Assembly (NCBI GenBank): GCA_014084085.1
Contig: NPFB01000033.1
Location: forward strand, 46,335 to 89,477
DNA length: 43,143 nucleotides
Direction of reading: 5' to 3'
Source: Hondaea fermentalgiana
Lineage: Eukaryota > Sar > Bigyra > Thraustochytrida > Thraustochytriidae
This document shows positions 9,381 through 18,640 of this stretch, in pieces. The position numbers and the translations under genes are program-made. The notes beneath the pieces were generated by a model, which was not told the origin of the DNA, did not search any database, and was given only the letters and a program-made list of their open reading frames with translations. The stretch's first letter is position 1; each line of letters starts with the position of its first letter.

Positions 9381-11573
9381 ACAGAACAAACCGTTTTTGT
9401 CCCCCCTCTCATTCAAGTTCAGAGCCAACGCCACCAAGAGCAGGTCGCCGTCTGCGTAACCGTGGTTTTCACTTCAATTTTGCCCACTCGTCGCGTTCTT
9501 GCACGATAGGGTGCGTATAGTACCATGTTATATGCATGTGATGCATTCGTCCATCACTTCATCCACACACGGCATACGAAGCGCCACCCACCTCACCCTT
9601 TCCGGTCTTTATGTATATAATAAACAGATGAAGCAATCAAAGATAATCAGTCAGCAAGCCGACGGTTCTTCGTCCCTGCTGTGATGAGATTCTTTTGCTC
9701 TCGTCCATCCCTTCTTCCTCTCCTCTTCCCTTTATTACCAAGACGTCAAGTTCTTGTTCCCCATGCCCTGAGGCTCTCCTCGCCGCATCGGATTCTTCGT
9801 TGCCGCCGGGTTCGGGTCGCTGTCGCCGAGCTGTGGAAATCAAGTGTCCGCAGCTGCGTTAATCCTGCGCCGTCCGCGCGCTCGCTCGCTCGCCCGCCGC
9901 CAGCGGCCTGGCATTATCCTCGTCCCTCTTCGCGTCCTTCTCCTTCGCGATCTATGCCCGGCCGTCTTCCATCGCATTGGCAGCCTGCTTTATTCTTCAT
10001 TTCTTCCACCACTCCGCAAGTGCGCTATCTGCACATTCTCCATTTCCCCGGCGCCCTTTCTCCACTTGCGGCCCCTCGCCGGCGCTGTAACCGCCGGATC
10101 TCCACATCATTTCCTTCCGTTACACCGCCGGCGGTTTCGCCGCGCTGGCCATTCGCCACTGGCGGCCCCGTCCACCCAAACAGCAACAAAGACTTGAGCG
10201 TGGCTCACCTCCTCAACAACCACTTGAACAACAGCCACGTGGCCGTTCTCTACACTGATGCCATCGGCCGGTCTGCTTGCTGCCTGCACCCACACCGGAT
10301 CGTGTTCTGCAATGGTGGGGTGGCAAGAAAGCGGCCTCGTCTCGGGCATGCGCTCCGCCGCAACGCGGCGACAGACGCTCGGTTCTGGTCGCCCATGCTG
10401 GAACAAGAGACACGAAGAGGCAGAGACTGCAAACGGCCACCTGCCCTCTCTCTCTATTTCTCCAGTTGCCGCGCCTTTTAGCGGACTTATAGCGGATCAT
10501 TCTGCACTTGTGCGCGCTCGCCGGCAAGTGCGCTATCGCCGCTGCGCGCGCCTGCAGCGCCTCGCCCCTGGGGCGAGAACCCCTTTGACGCTACGAGGCC
10601 GTCCCCTCTGCGGCCGCTCGCCGGCCGTGGCTCGCGCCGCGCGTTACCAACCAACCACGCCACCGGACCGCTCATAGCTAGCCGCTAGGGACTCGTAACG
10701 CGGTCGTTAGGTTCGTCCGGCCCCGTCTAACGATCACTGTCGGCTGCAGGCGCGAATGGCTGGCTCCGGGCCCGCCCCCCCTACGTCCACTGGAGTCGGC
10801 GCTCGACTCGGAGGAACCATGTCACTGGAGCCGGCTCCCGCTGCGTCCTCCCCGGAAAGACCTCGCTAGTTTCCCCGACATGCAACCGTCTCCCTGCCTT
10901 CTCCTCCCTTGACCGTTTTAGCGCCGCAGAGGCATGTTTCCCCGCTTAACAAAAACTCTCGCGGTTTCGGCCCTTTCGCCGCGCTTAGCTTCCGCCTGCC
11001 CCTCCCGCAGTGGCCGTCCCCATCGGCTACCCTCTCTCCCTGCACTGACGCTGTGCCTTCTCCCGGAGCCGCTGCGGGGGCCAGTGGCGCAGGGGGGCGC
11101 GGTGCTCCAGAGGGCGCGGGAATTTCCCCCGGCGCGCCAAGCAGACCCGGAACTCCTGCGCGCCGTCGGCCTGGCGGAAGCCTTCTTTGTTCACGGCGTT
11201 CCGTTCTTTTTTCCGTTCTACTCCCGCACTCCCCTCTCTCCCCTTCGAGCCGGTCGCCTCTTCACCAAGAGCGAGCGAGTGATTGACTGAGTGCTTGTTT
11301 GATTAAGATCATCACGGTCACGGCGCGCGAGGGGGACGCGCTGGGCGACTTGGAAAAGATCGCCGAGGGGGGGTGAATTTTTTTCAAATTTGGGCGGGAA
11401 AGGAGAGGGAAGCGGGGCGCGCTGGTCTGGCGGTGTGCTGGTGGAGTCGTGATCGATCGATCGATCGATCGAACGAACGAGCAAGCTTTCCGAGAATCAA
11501 TAAGCCCGGATCGTTTGATTGAATTTTCTCCGAGTGCTTGTCGTCCAAGGCAGGTGCGAAAGAAAGGCGGGGG
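9381..11573. other. Gene-free 2.2-kb pyrimidine-rich spacer
   Basis: No convincing gene is seen. The + strand is C/T-rich from about 9690 to 11260, and its open frames are Pro/Arg/Ser-rich with no domain. An AATAAA near 9619 could end the kinase transcript. A (GATC)5-(GAAC)2 run at about 11451-11480 lies in the probable leader of the BET gene. Confidence 0.45.
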
Positions 11574-13505
11574 ATGGCCAGCGAGAACGCCATGATGAAC
11601 TCGGCAGACGCAGGCCCAGACACGGCGAGCGCGAGGAAAGCAGCCGCCGTGATGGGCCCCGATGATGCCGCGCTTAGCGTGAACCCGCAGACGACGACCG
11701 CAGGTGCCGCGGCGCCAGACACGCTGTCGGCGTCAACGCCTCCAAAGCCCGCCATCCTGAGGCCCGCCCTGCGCGGAGTCCTCAAGCGCACCGGAGACAT
11801 CGTCAAGTGGGAGGGACAGTGGGGTATGGACGACAACGCTTTCAACGGAGGCATCGTTAGCGACTTTAGCTACGTCCGCGACCACGTCCACGACAGCCAG
11901 GACACAAATGACGTGGCAAAGGCTCTCTCTCAATCAGAGGACGCCGATCTTGTCAGCAACGCCATCTTCTCGGGTCACTTTTTTATGGTGCTCAACGGAA
12001 AGAAGAAAAAGGTCCCAGAGAAGAACGTTCTGTTTGAGTTCATGCACGACGAAAGCCTCCCTGCAGGCACCGTCAAGGTCGTGGGTTCGGGAACCAACCA
12101 GTACGGCAAGTACAGTCTTGAGGGTTCGCTCGTCTTGGCGACAGGCGCTCTCAACGTGTACCGCGAGTACAAGTACGAACAGCCGTCCGCGGACATCCGC
12201 CGCGTCGCAGGCCGCCGCACAAGCGCCCCCAAACCTGCCGCCGCGCGGAGGCCCGTGCAGCGCAAGCCCTCGCGCGCGAGCCTTGACAGTGCCGTGTCTG
12301 GACCCGACCCGGTCAGCAGTCTGGCTAAAAACCCGCCCCGCATGCGCAGGGCACCTTCCCACCTCGTCGACGACTCGTTCGACGATCGCACGCAGCAGGA
12401 CCTGATCAAAATTAAGGGCATTGTTCGGGACCTCATGCGCAGCGACAAGGAGGGCTGGTTCCACGCCCCCGTCGACGCCGAGGCGATGGGTCTCACCACT
12501 TATCACGACATCATCAAAGAGCCCATGGATCTTGGGACCATCATGAAGAACCTTGACGCTCGCATGTATATGTCGTATCAAGAGGTCGTGCGCCACGTGC
12601 GACTCACCTTCAACAACTCGATGACTTTTAATCCTCCCGCAAATGGCGTGCACCAGAGCGCTAAGCGGCTGCTTAACCTCTTTGAGAACCAGCTGCAAAA
12701 GCTCGAGCGTTCCCGCTCGCGCAAGCGCAAGTCCACCGCTGCGAGCAGCAACAACGGGCCTGCTGCGCCGAGCGGACCCGGTGCCAAGGGTTCGCTCAAG
12801 CGCTCAAAGAGCGAGGAGTCGTCGGCCAACGGTGGCAGTGTGGCCGGTCCCGGCCGCAGGACCATGAGCGATCTCTTTTCCTCCGATGAGGAGGACAACG
12901 ATGAGGATGACATGAGCGATGATGGCGACATCACTGCTGGTGTCACTTCGGCACCGGCCAAGAAGCGGTCCAAGGGAGGTTCTCGCCGCGCCCCGGAACC
13001 GGCGGCTGCTCCTGCTGCTGCTGTCCCCGTCGCACCTGCCCCAGTCGCTGCGGCCCCCCAGGAGGTGGTGAGCGACGAGGTGCAATTCCTCCGCGAGCAG
13101 GTGCAAAAGATGGAGCAGCAGCTGAAGCAGATCCGCGACACCCAAGCGAACGGCCAGACCACGAGTCATGCTATCAGCGGCCCTCCGGCCCCGGCTCCCA
13201 TGCCGGTCATGGAGGCCCCGCGCCCTGCTCGCCGCGACCGCTCGCCCAACGACGTCCGTCGGCTCTCTTACCAGGAGATGAGTCAGCTTGGCCAGGACAT
13301 CAACAAGCTGCCCGGAGACATGATTCAGGGCGTCATTAGGATCATTCAGGAGTCTGGCCAGCCCCTGGGCGAAGATGGTGACGAGGTTGAGCTCGACATT
13401 GAGGCCCTTGACCCCCCGGCCTTGAAGAAGCTGCAAAAGTATGTCAAGCGTTGCCTTACAAAGGCGCGCAAGAAGCAGGGTCGCGACGAGATCGACGGGT
13501 TTTAA
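11574..13505 (+). CDS. BET-family bromodomain protein (one bromodomain plus NET)
   Basis: The 643-residue nuclear protein starts at the first ATG of the frame. Residues about 60-205 form an N-terminal beta-rich region (KWEGQWGM, then GSGTNQYGKYSLEG) that I cannot assign. A basic linker leads to a bromodomain at about 275-375. It contains EPMDLGTIMKNL and the acetyl-lysine-binding Asn in TFNPP (N353). An acidic/poly-Ser stretch and an Ala/Pro linker follow. A predicted coiled coil (FLREQVQKMEQQLKQI) precedes a NET/extraterminal domain at about 560-640 (LSYQEMSQLGQDINKLPGDM). One bromodomain plus NET is the plant GTE and protist BET layout; animal BETs have two. It should read acetylated histones and recruit transcription factors. 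Confidence 0.93.
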   Translation: MASENAMMNSADAGPDTASARKAAAVMGPDDAALSVNPQTTTAGAAAPDTLSASTPPKPAILRPALRGVLKRTGDIVKWEGQWGMDDNAFNGGIVSDFSYVRDHVHDSQDTNDVAKALSQSEDADLVSNAIFSGHFFMVLNGKKKKVPEKNVLFEFMHDESLPAGTVKVVGSGTNQYGKYSLEGSLVLATGALNVYREYKYEQPSADIRRVAGRRTSAPKPAAARRPVQRKPSRASLDSAVSGPDPVSSLAKNPPRMRRAPSHLVDDSFDDRTQQDLIKIKGIVRDLMRSDKEGWFHAPVDAEAMGLTTYHDIIKEPMDLGTIMKNLDARMYMSYQEVVRHVRLTFNNSMTFNPPANGVHQSAKRLLNLFENQLQKLERSRSRKRKSTAASSNNGPAAPSGPGAKGSLKRSKSEESSANGGSVAGPGRRTMSDLFSSDEEDNDEDDMSDDGDITAGVTSAPAKKRSKGGSRRAPEPAAAPAAAVPVAPAPVAAAPQEVVSDEVQFLREQVQKMEQQLKQIRDTQANGQTTSHAISGPPAPAPMPVMEAPRPARRDRSPNDVRRLSYQEMSQLGQDINKLPGDMIQGVIRIIQESGQPLGEDGDEVELDIEALDPPALKKLQKYVKRCLTKARKKQGRDEIDGF

Positions 13506-14314
13506 TTGTCAGGGTGCTCCGGCTTTACTTTACTCACTCGAAGGGCGATTCTCGTCATTCATTCATTCATTCTCTCCTCTTCGTCTTTACCCAGGTTGCA
13601 TGCGTACACGCACAAAAAAAATCACACACAAAATGCTACCATGCAAATCGTGCGTGTGCGTGTAGCCTAGTGGTGTTCGAGGGAGGAGAGAGAGGGAAAA
13701 AAGAGGGGGGGGGGGAGGAGGAGAATAGGGTGTTTCACCTTTCTTCTCTTTTTTCCCATCTTCTTCCTTTTTCTGTGCCTGTGTGTCTGTCGATCTCTTT
13801 GTGTGTTTGTACAACTTGAGCGCACTCACAAAAGACACTCACATGGTCACGAACGCTTTTATCACATCGCCACTTTTTCGGATAGGGCGTGAAGAAACGG
13901 AGCGATGCCGACTCTTTGAGTGGACCTGCTGCACGCCGCGTGGAGACGATCAATTCCTTTACCACATTTCGCTTGGCTGTTGCGCGGCATCTCCATGGGG
14001 TAGGCTTCGATTTCTTTTGGGCGATCTTTGCGTCGCTCTGAACGATTTGGTGGATCGGATTGGGTCGGGTCGGGTCGGGTCGGGCTGGTTTGGAGTAGTA
14101 GGCTGTAGTCGATGTGTCGGCCCGCCTTCCCCCCTTTACCCCTTCCATCTACCGGATCCCTATTCACTCTCTTTTCTTTGTTCCTTTTTCTAATCGCTCG
14201 TATCCCCCTTTGTAAACTAATCCTTGCCGAGTTGTTCGCTCTTTGAGGCGTCAAGGTCGGCTTTTTGCTGCGTATACCCTTCCTATTCCCATTGTCAACA
14301 CACTCCCTTCTCAC
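13506..14314. other. Convergent 3' spacer with low-complexity DNA
   Basis: This stretch separates the 3' ends of the BET and sulfotransferase genes. It contains ATTC repeats (13558-13571), a poly-G run (about 13706-13715), pyrimidine tracts and a GGGTC array. No gene is seen. Confidence 0.5.
14062..14084 (+). repeat. GGGTC array with G-quadruplex potential
   Basis: Five GGG runs are separated by two-base TC loops, which fits the standard G-quadruplex pattern. The array lies between two convergent genes, where a structure could promote transcription termination. Confidence 0.75.
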
Positions 14315-15763
14315 TCACGAAGGAAGGTTTTGTCTTGTATGGTAAATCTCCGTGGCACTGCACGCGTTGCGGAAGCTTAACTCGACGTCCGCTCGAGATA
14401 AACCAAAATCAGCCAAGGTGTATTTGTGAGCTTGCTTCTTGTCGTCCCTCCTGACCTCAGCAGATGCACGGCGCTCGGCTTGCTGACATCGAATATTAGC
14501 AAGAGCCTCTTCACTCATCGTGAAGCCAATCGACTGCATAGCCTCGGCCAACGTCATTGCAGGATCAGACTTGAGATCGTCATACCTGATATCCGCAAAA
14601 CGGAGTTTCCCGCTAGCTTCAAGTGAACTGCGATCTGCCAAACCTTTGGCTTGCGCCTGTGCCAGCGAACGGAGCGTTCGTGCTCCGAGCGTGTGTGGGT
14701 CAACGTACCAGGGACACAGCGTGTCAAGCACGGCCTGATTCATGGAGCAACAGGACCCGACCACATCGGTCACGTCGCGATCAAGCCAGAGCACCGCGGA
14801 TCCAGGGAAAACAGTTGCCAGATCCTTGAGCTTGACGATGTGATGAGGCGACTTGAGCACGAGACGCGCAAACGGAGACTTCTTGCTGCCCCCTTGGACC
14901 TGCACCGGAACCTCGCCGTCCTCGTCAGCTGCCATTACGGCTTGCAACAAATGCTTGTAGTTCTCATATTGAGCGTGCATTGATTCTTTGAGATATGCAG
15001 CACGAGTTTCAGGCATGTCTAGCATGCCCCAAAGCCAATGTTCCGGACTCCAGCCATCTACAAACCCCCCCACACATTCGTCTGGATCATCGAAGCGCAC
15101 GTGGTGAATCTGCTTGAAGCGAGGCACGATATCATACAGTTTTTCCATTGCTCGCTTGGTGAATTCTTGACGCTCGAGTTTCGAAGGGCCGCAATCTTCT
15201 GAACATTCCATGGGGTACTTGAGCTCCCAAGCTTTGACAGTTCGGATCGAGGGTTCCGAAGCGCACAACTGATGCAACCATGTCGAGCCCGTTCGAGGGA
15301 GACTGACAATCCAAATGACGGGCGGCAATTCAAAGTTTCGCACAGCTGGGCTCCGCGCTCGGAGAGTTTCAATACAAAGTTTCTTTTGCATGATCTTAGC
15401 CAAGGGCAAGAACTTGCCGATGAATGCAAAATCTGTCTGGGGAACCTCGCGCAAAAAATGCTTGAGCCCGACGCGGTGGAAGAGGGCTGGCTCGGTCTCA
15501 TTGACATTCTTGATTTCTCCACTCGGCGAAGCCGTGCCAGAGCCATGAGCTTGGCCCTGTTGACACCTCGACTTGAAGTGCAGCTCTTTACCTCGGCGTT
15601 CGACTGCGTTCACAGTCCATTGGGCCGGCCGCTTTCCGAAGGTGATAACACGGACGAGGAGCTCCAGCAGCCATACGATCGCCAGCGCCACCCTGAGTCG
15701 CGGCGCGCGGCGAGTCCACTGCCAGCGCCGCGGCGACCAATCCTCGTTCCTTGGCTTCTCCAT
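14315..15763 (-). CDS. Membrane-anchored sulfotransferase family protein
   Basis: The predicted protein has 482 residues from the first ATG of the frame. Upstream codons remain open to about 15955, but without an ATG. A basic N-terminus precedes one hydrophobic segment (about residues 22-41, ALAIVWLLELLV), giving a type II Golgi-like topology. The PAPS-binding 5' loop is SLPRTGSTWLHQL (about 152-165). The 3'-phosphate motif is LDRDVTDVVGS (about 324-335), preceded by RLVLKSPHH. The layout matches the Sulfotransfer_3 type, which moves sulfate from PAPS to carbohydrate or small-molecule hydroxyls. The acceptor cannot be read from sequence. Sulfated cell-wall or extracellular polysaccharides would fit such a protist, as inference only. 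Confidence 0.85.
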   Translation of the reverse strand: MEKPRNEDWSPRRWQWTRRAPRLRVALAIVWLLELLVRVITFGKRPAQWTVNAVERRGKELHFKSRCQQGQAHGSGTASPSGEIKNVNETEPALFHRVGLKHFLREVPQTDFAFIGKFLPLAKIMQKKLCIETLRARSPAVRNFELPPVIWIVSLPRTGSTWLHQLCASEPSIRTVKAWELKYPMECSEDCGPSKLERQEFTKRAMEKLYDIVPRFKQIHHVRFDDPDECVGGFVDGWSPEHWLWGMLDMPETRAAYLKESMHAQYENYKHLLQAVMAADEDGEVPVQVQGGSKKSPFARLVLKSPHHIVKLKDLATVFPGSAVLWLDRDVTDVVGSCCSMNQAVLDTLCPWYVDPHTLGARTLRSLAQAQAKGLADRSSLEASGKLRFADIRYDDLKSDPAMTLAEAMQSIGFTMSEEALANIRCQQAERRASAEVRRDDKKQAHKYTLADFGLSRADVELSFRNACSATEIYHTRQNLPS

Positions 15764-16143
15764 CTTGTCTCCGTTCGCCGCCAGGTCGGGCTTTCTTTTT
15801 ACTAATAGCCTCAGCTTCGTAGAGGAGAGCGGATAGAGAGATGCGCCTCGAAGGAGGTGCCTGTAGCTGGATTTCCTTGCTCGGCATGAACAGCAGCAGC
15901 AACTGGCAGAGATCCCCCTCCCTTTCAATCCATGATTGGCACTCTCGCTTCTCACAGTTTAGTTAGGCCTTCGCTATTGCTGCTGTGAAATCATTATGAG
16001 CGGAGCAAGTGGATGAGCAAAGGAAGGAGACGCCTGTCTTCCTGACAAGGACATGCAAGAGATAGCAGCAGAGCAGGACAAGAAAAACTCGAAACGAGAG
16101 ATAAAAGGGGTGGGTGGGGGTTTTGGCGTCAAATTAGTAAGCT
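15764..16143. other. Spacer between sulfotransferase start and RPS6 stop
   Basis: The spacer holds the upstream region of the sulfotransferase gene and the RPS6 3' UTR, both on the minus strand. A short AGC microsatellite lies near 15891-15900. No other gene is seen. Confidence 0.5.
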
Positions 16144-17056
16144 TTACTTCTGGCCATCCTTGGACAGGCGCGAGCGGCGCTTGGAGGCCTCCGAGGCGCG
16201 GCGCTCCTTGGCCTCCTTCATGCGCTGCTGGTACAGCTTCTGGTAGGCCTGCTCCTCCTTGCGGACCTTCTCCTGCTGCTTGAGCTTGTTGGCCCAAGCG
16301 CGGCGCTTGCGCTGAAGGCGGGCCGGCGTGATGAGGCGCTGAACGTTGGGCGCCTTGGACTTCTCCTTGCCAGTCTTGGTGGTGAACTCACGGCGGATGA
16401 CGTACTTGGTCACGTCGTCCTCCTTGGTGAGGCCGAACAGCTTACGGATGTTGTTGGCGCGCTTGGGCACAAGGCGGTTGGGGAGGGGCTCACCGTCGGT
16501 GAGGCCGGCCACCTCCTGGTCGCCGATCTTGACGATGACGAGGTTGAGGATGGAAATATCGCCGGCCACGATGCAGCCGCGGACGGACTTGCGCTTGCGC
16601 TCACCCTTCCTGCGCGGCCTGTAGCAGCTCACGTCCTTGTTGAGGAGGAGGCGAACACGCTTGGTCGAGAGGACACCCTGCTTCATGGGGAAGCCCTGCT
16701 TGTCGTTGCCGCCCGAGATGCGGAAGATGTAGCCCTTGAACTCATCGCCAAGCTCACCGCCTTCAACCTCCTGGGCGATGCGCTTGTCGTACACAGCGCG
16801 GAGACGACGCTCATCCTACGATGTTCCAATTCAACAATTAGTCACCGGGGGCATAAAAAGGTTAGTTCGTCTGTTTAGATGTCTGTTGATCTCTCTTCTC
16901 TTGATCTCCCTGTGGAGGAGACATGCAGAGTTGACCAGCCACGTCATAGTACGGGCCGAGCCATTCGTTCTCTCCTCAGAAGAGGCGCTCATCACTTACG
17001 TCGATCTCGATCATCTTCTGCTTGCCCGTCTCCGGGCATGCGATGTTGAGCTTCAT
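16144..17056 (-). CDS. RPS6: 40S ribosomal protein S6 (eS6), two exons
   Basis: Exon 1 (17000-17056) encodes [19 protein letters not shown]. Exon 2 (16144-16815) continues [13 protein letters not shown] and runs to the stop, giving 242 residues, close to yeast (236) and human (249). Family signatures are [33 protein letters not shown] and [16 protein letters not shown]. The intron has a GTAAGT donor and a TAG acceptor in phase 0. eS6 is a structural protein of the small ribosomal subunit. The tail keeps a basic RRAS motif that could be phosphorylated by an S6 kinase, but lacks the longer animal serine cluster. Probable promoter sequence lies above 17057, next to an assembly gap. Confidence 0.97.
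16816..16999 (-). other. RPS6 intron, 184 bases
   Basis: The donor is GTAAGTGATG directly after codon 19 and the acceptor is CATCGTAG. Removing it restores the conserved eS6 N-terminus across the junction (IEID then DERR). Confidence 0.95.
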
Positions 17057-17105
17057 CTTGACGAGCTAGGTTTCTGTGCACATGAACGAACGATGCAGCG
17101 TCTCT

Positions 17106-17112
17106 CCGTTAG
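17106..17112 (-). promoter_or_regulatory. CTAACGG, MYB-type core upstream of RPS6
   Basis: On the minus strand this reads CTAACGG, the core bound by three-repeat MYB proteins. It lies 50 bases before the RPS6 ATG. It may be a chance match. Confidence 0.25.
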
Positions 17113-17137
17113 TCATCCTGTTTCTCCAAGCCAACCT

Positions 17138-17157
17138 GGAATGGAATGGAATGGAAT
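17138..17157 (+). repeat. (GGAAT)4 pentanucleotide repeat
   Basis: Four perfect GGAAT units lie upstream of RPS6. The array is too short to be satellite DNA. Confidence 0.9.
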
Positions 17158-17463
17158 GCAAGGCGGGCACGATTGGGCCAGACGGACCAAGGCAAAAAAA
17201 GGGGTGGCGGCTTCGTTCAAAACGTCGCCGTCCCTTTTCCTACGATCTCCTCGTGCATCTCGCGCGCTGCATCGCAGACAGCGTGCTCTCTCCCGCGCAG
17301 CTCCACCTCGCGCGGCGTCGACTCGCTCGCTGAGTGGCTGGCTGGGCGTGCGAGCGAGCTCCCGCATCTTCATCCTCATCCCCCGTCCCGGCATCCCGCG
17401 CCGCCGGCCGCCCCTCTGCGCGCGCCGCGCAGGCTGGCTGCGTCCGCCGGGACCTCCGCCCGC

Positions 17464-17563
17464 NNNNNNNNNNNNNNNNNNNNNNNNNNNNNNNNNNNNN
17501 NNNNNNNNNNNNNNNNNNNNNNNNNNNNNNNNNNNNNNNNNNNNNNNNNNNNNNNNNNNNNNN
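17464..17563. other. Assembly gap (100 N)
   Basis: Exactly 100 N with GC-rich flanks mark a scaffold gap of unknown true size between RPS6 and the MYB gene. Confidence 0.99.
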
Positions 17564-17766
17564 AACTGCGCTATTCCCGCCCCGCCCGCGCACAGCCGCC
17601 CGCCCCGCCAACGCTCCCCGCGTTCCCCGCGCCTTCCCCTCCACTCGCTCCCCGCCGCACGTTTGCCGCCTTAACCCCGCCTTCCCCACCGCGCGCGCCG
17701 CCCGCACGGTTTAAGGTAGATACGCAGTAGCAGCTGCTACACTTTCGCGGCCGCGTCGCTGCGCCG

Positions 17767-17814
17767 TTAAGGCGGACCTAAAATTAGGGTCGCCTTAATA
17801 GGCGGGTGTATAAA
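17767..17814 (+). promoter_or_regulatory. Hyphenated inverted repeat followed by TATAAA
   Basis: TTAAGGCGGACCTA and TAGGGTCGCCTTAA form 14-base arms with two mismatches around a four-base centre (17767-17798). TATAAA starts at 17809, eleven bases after the second arm. This resembles a dimeric factor site next to a core promoter. Confidence 0.45.
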
Positions 17815-17849
17815 GAGGGGAAGGAACGCGTGATTAAGGTGGGAGACGG

Positions 17850-17943
17850 CCAACGGACCTGCTAGGAGGGGGTAGGGGTTTGCGGTAGACCCTGCGGAGA
17901 GCGGTGGGGAGATGAAAATGTCCGTTGGTGAGGTATCCGTTGA
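17850..17943. promoter_or_regulatory. Three MYB-type YAACGG cores
   Basis: CCAACGG occurs at 17850-17856 (+) and 17922-17928 (-), and TCAACGG at 17937-17943 (-). These are the YAACGG core recognised by animal c-MYB and by plant MYB3R at MSA elements. They lie upstream of a gene encoding that protein type. Confidence 0.4.
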
Positions 17944-18640
17944 AAGGTGTGCGCGGGGTGAGTGGTAGGGAAGGGCGTAGTGGGGCCGTAGGGGCGGGCG
18001 CCGCCGAGAGCGCTGCGGAGGGCTCGGGTTGATGATGATGTGAATGAAGAGGGCAAGGATGAAGAGGGTGAAGGGGGCGGGGGCGAGAGGAAAGGGCGGT
18101 GAAGCGCACTTGGGAGCGGTGTGTGCTGCACTTGCAAGTCGCCTCGAATAGTACACTATTCGGTCGGCTCGCACAGGAGCTTGGTCGATTGATGAGCGTC
18201 GCGCCTCTTCGCACGCGCGGAGGACAAAGAAAATAGAAAGACTTCCTCCCTTCCTTTTATCCTTCGCACGAGCAGAGGAAGAGGCTACGGAGGTCCGGTG
18301 AAAAGTAAATAAGCAGGCAAAAGGCGATCGCTCGCCAGGCCGGCCGCGGTAGACGTTGCTTGCGACCGCTTCAGCCGGACGGTCATCCGGCGGGCAGGCG
18401 GCGCGCGCGCCGCACCTAGCGCAGCGCGTGACCAACGAAAGCCCCGCGTGCGTGTCGTCATCAATCTTGTATGCCCACGACCGCGACATCGTTGTTTGGT
18501 ACGCGCCGCTCGAGCGCGTGAGTGCAGGCAGCACAGAGCACAACAAGCTTTATCAGCGCGACCACCACGACGCTACTTCTCACGAACGAAGCAATCAATA
18601 CACACGCTTGTTGTCGCGGCAAACTTGCTAATCAAACTCC

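Larger units (their letters stand above)
17564..18640. promoter_or_regulatory. Upstream region of the MYB3R-like gene
   Basis: No gene is seen in these 1.08 kb. They contain a perfect 14-base palindrome with a CAGCTG centre (17727-17740), a hyphenated inverted repeat followed by TATAAA (17767-17814), and three YAACGG cores (17850-17943). Together they resemble a promoter, although they lie 0.7-0.9 kb before the ATG; a long leader or 5' intron would be needed. Confidence 0.45.

Noticed and set aside
9681..10481. 266-codon open frame on the + strand
   Set aside because: Arg/Pro/Ser/Leu-rich with no domain; typical of C/T-rich non-coding DNA.
11538..11573. Open codons upstream of the BET gene ATG
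   Set aside because: The frame is open from a TTG but has no ATG before 11574; treated as leader.
15764..15955. Open codons upstream of the sulfotransferase ATG
   Set aside because: No ATG in this stretch; the Cys run encoded there comes from an AGC microsatellite.
16816..16999. Possible C/D-box snoRNA in the RPS6 intron
   Set aside because: A GTGATGA (C-like) and a CTGA (D'-like) lie near the donor, but no terminal D box or closing stem is found.
17138..17157. GGAAT repeat as satellite DNA
   Set aside because: Only four units; a microsatellite is enough to explain it.
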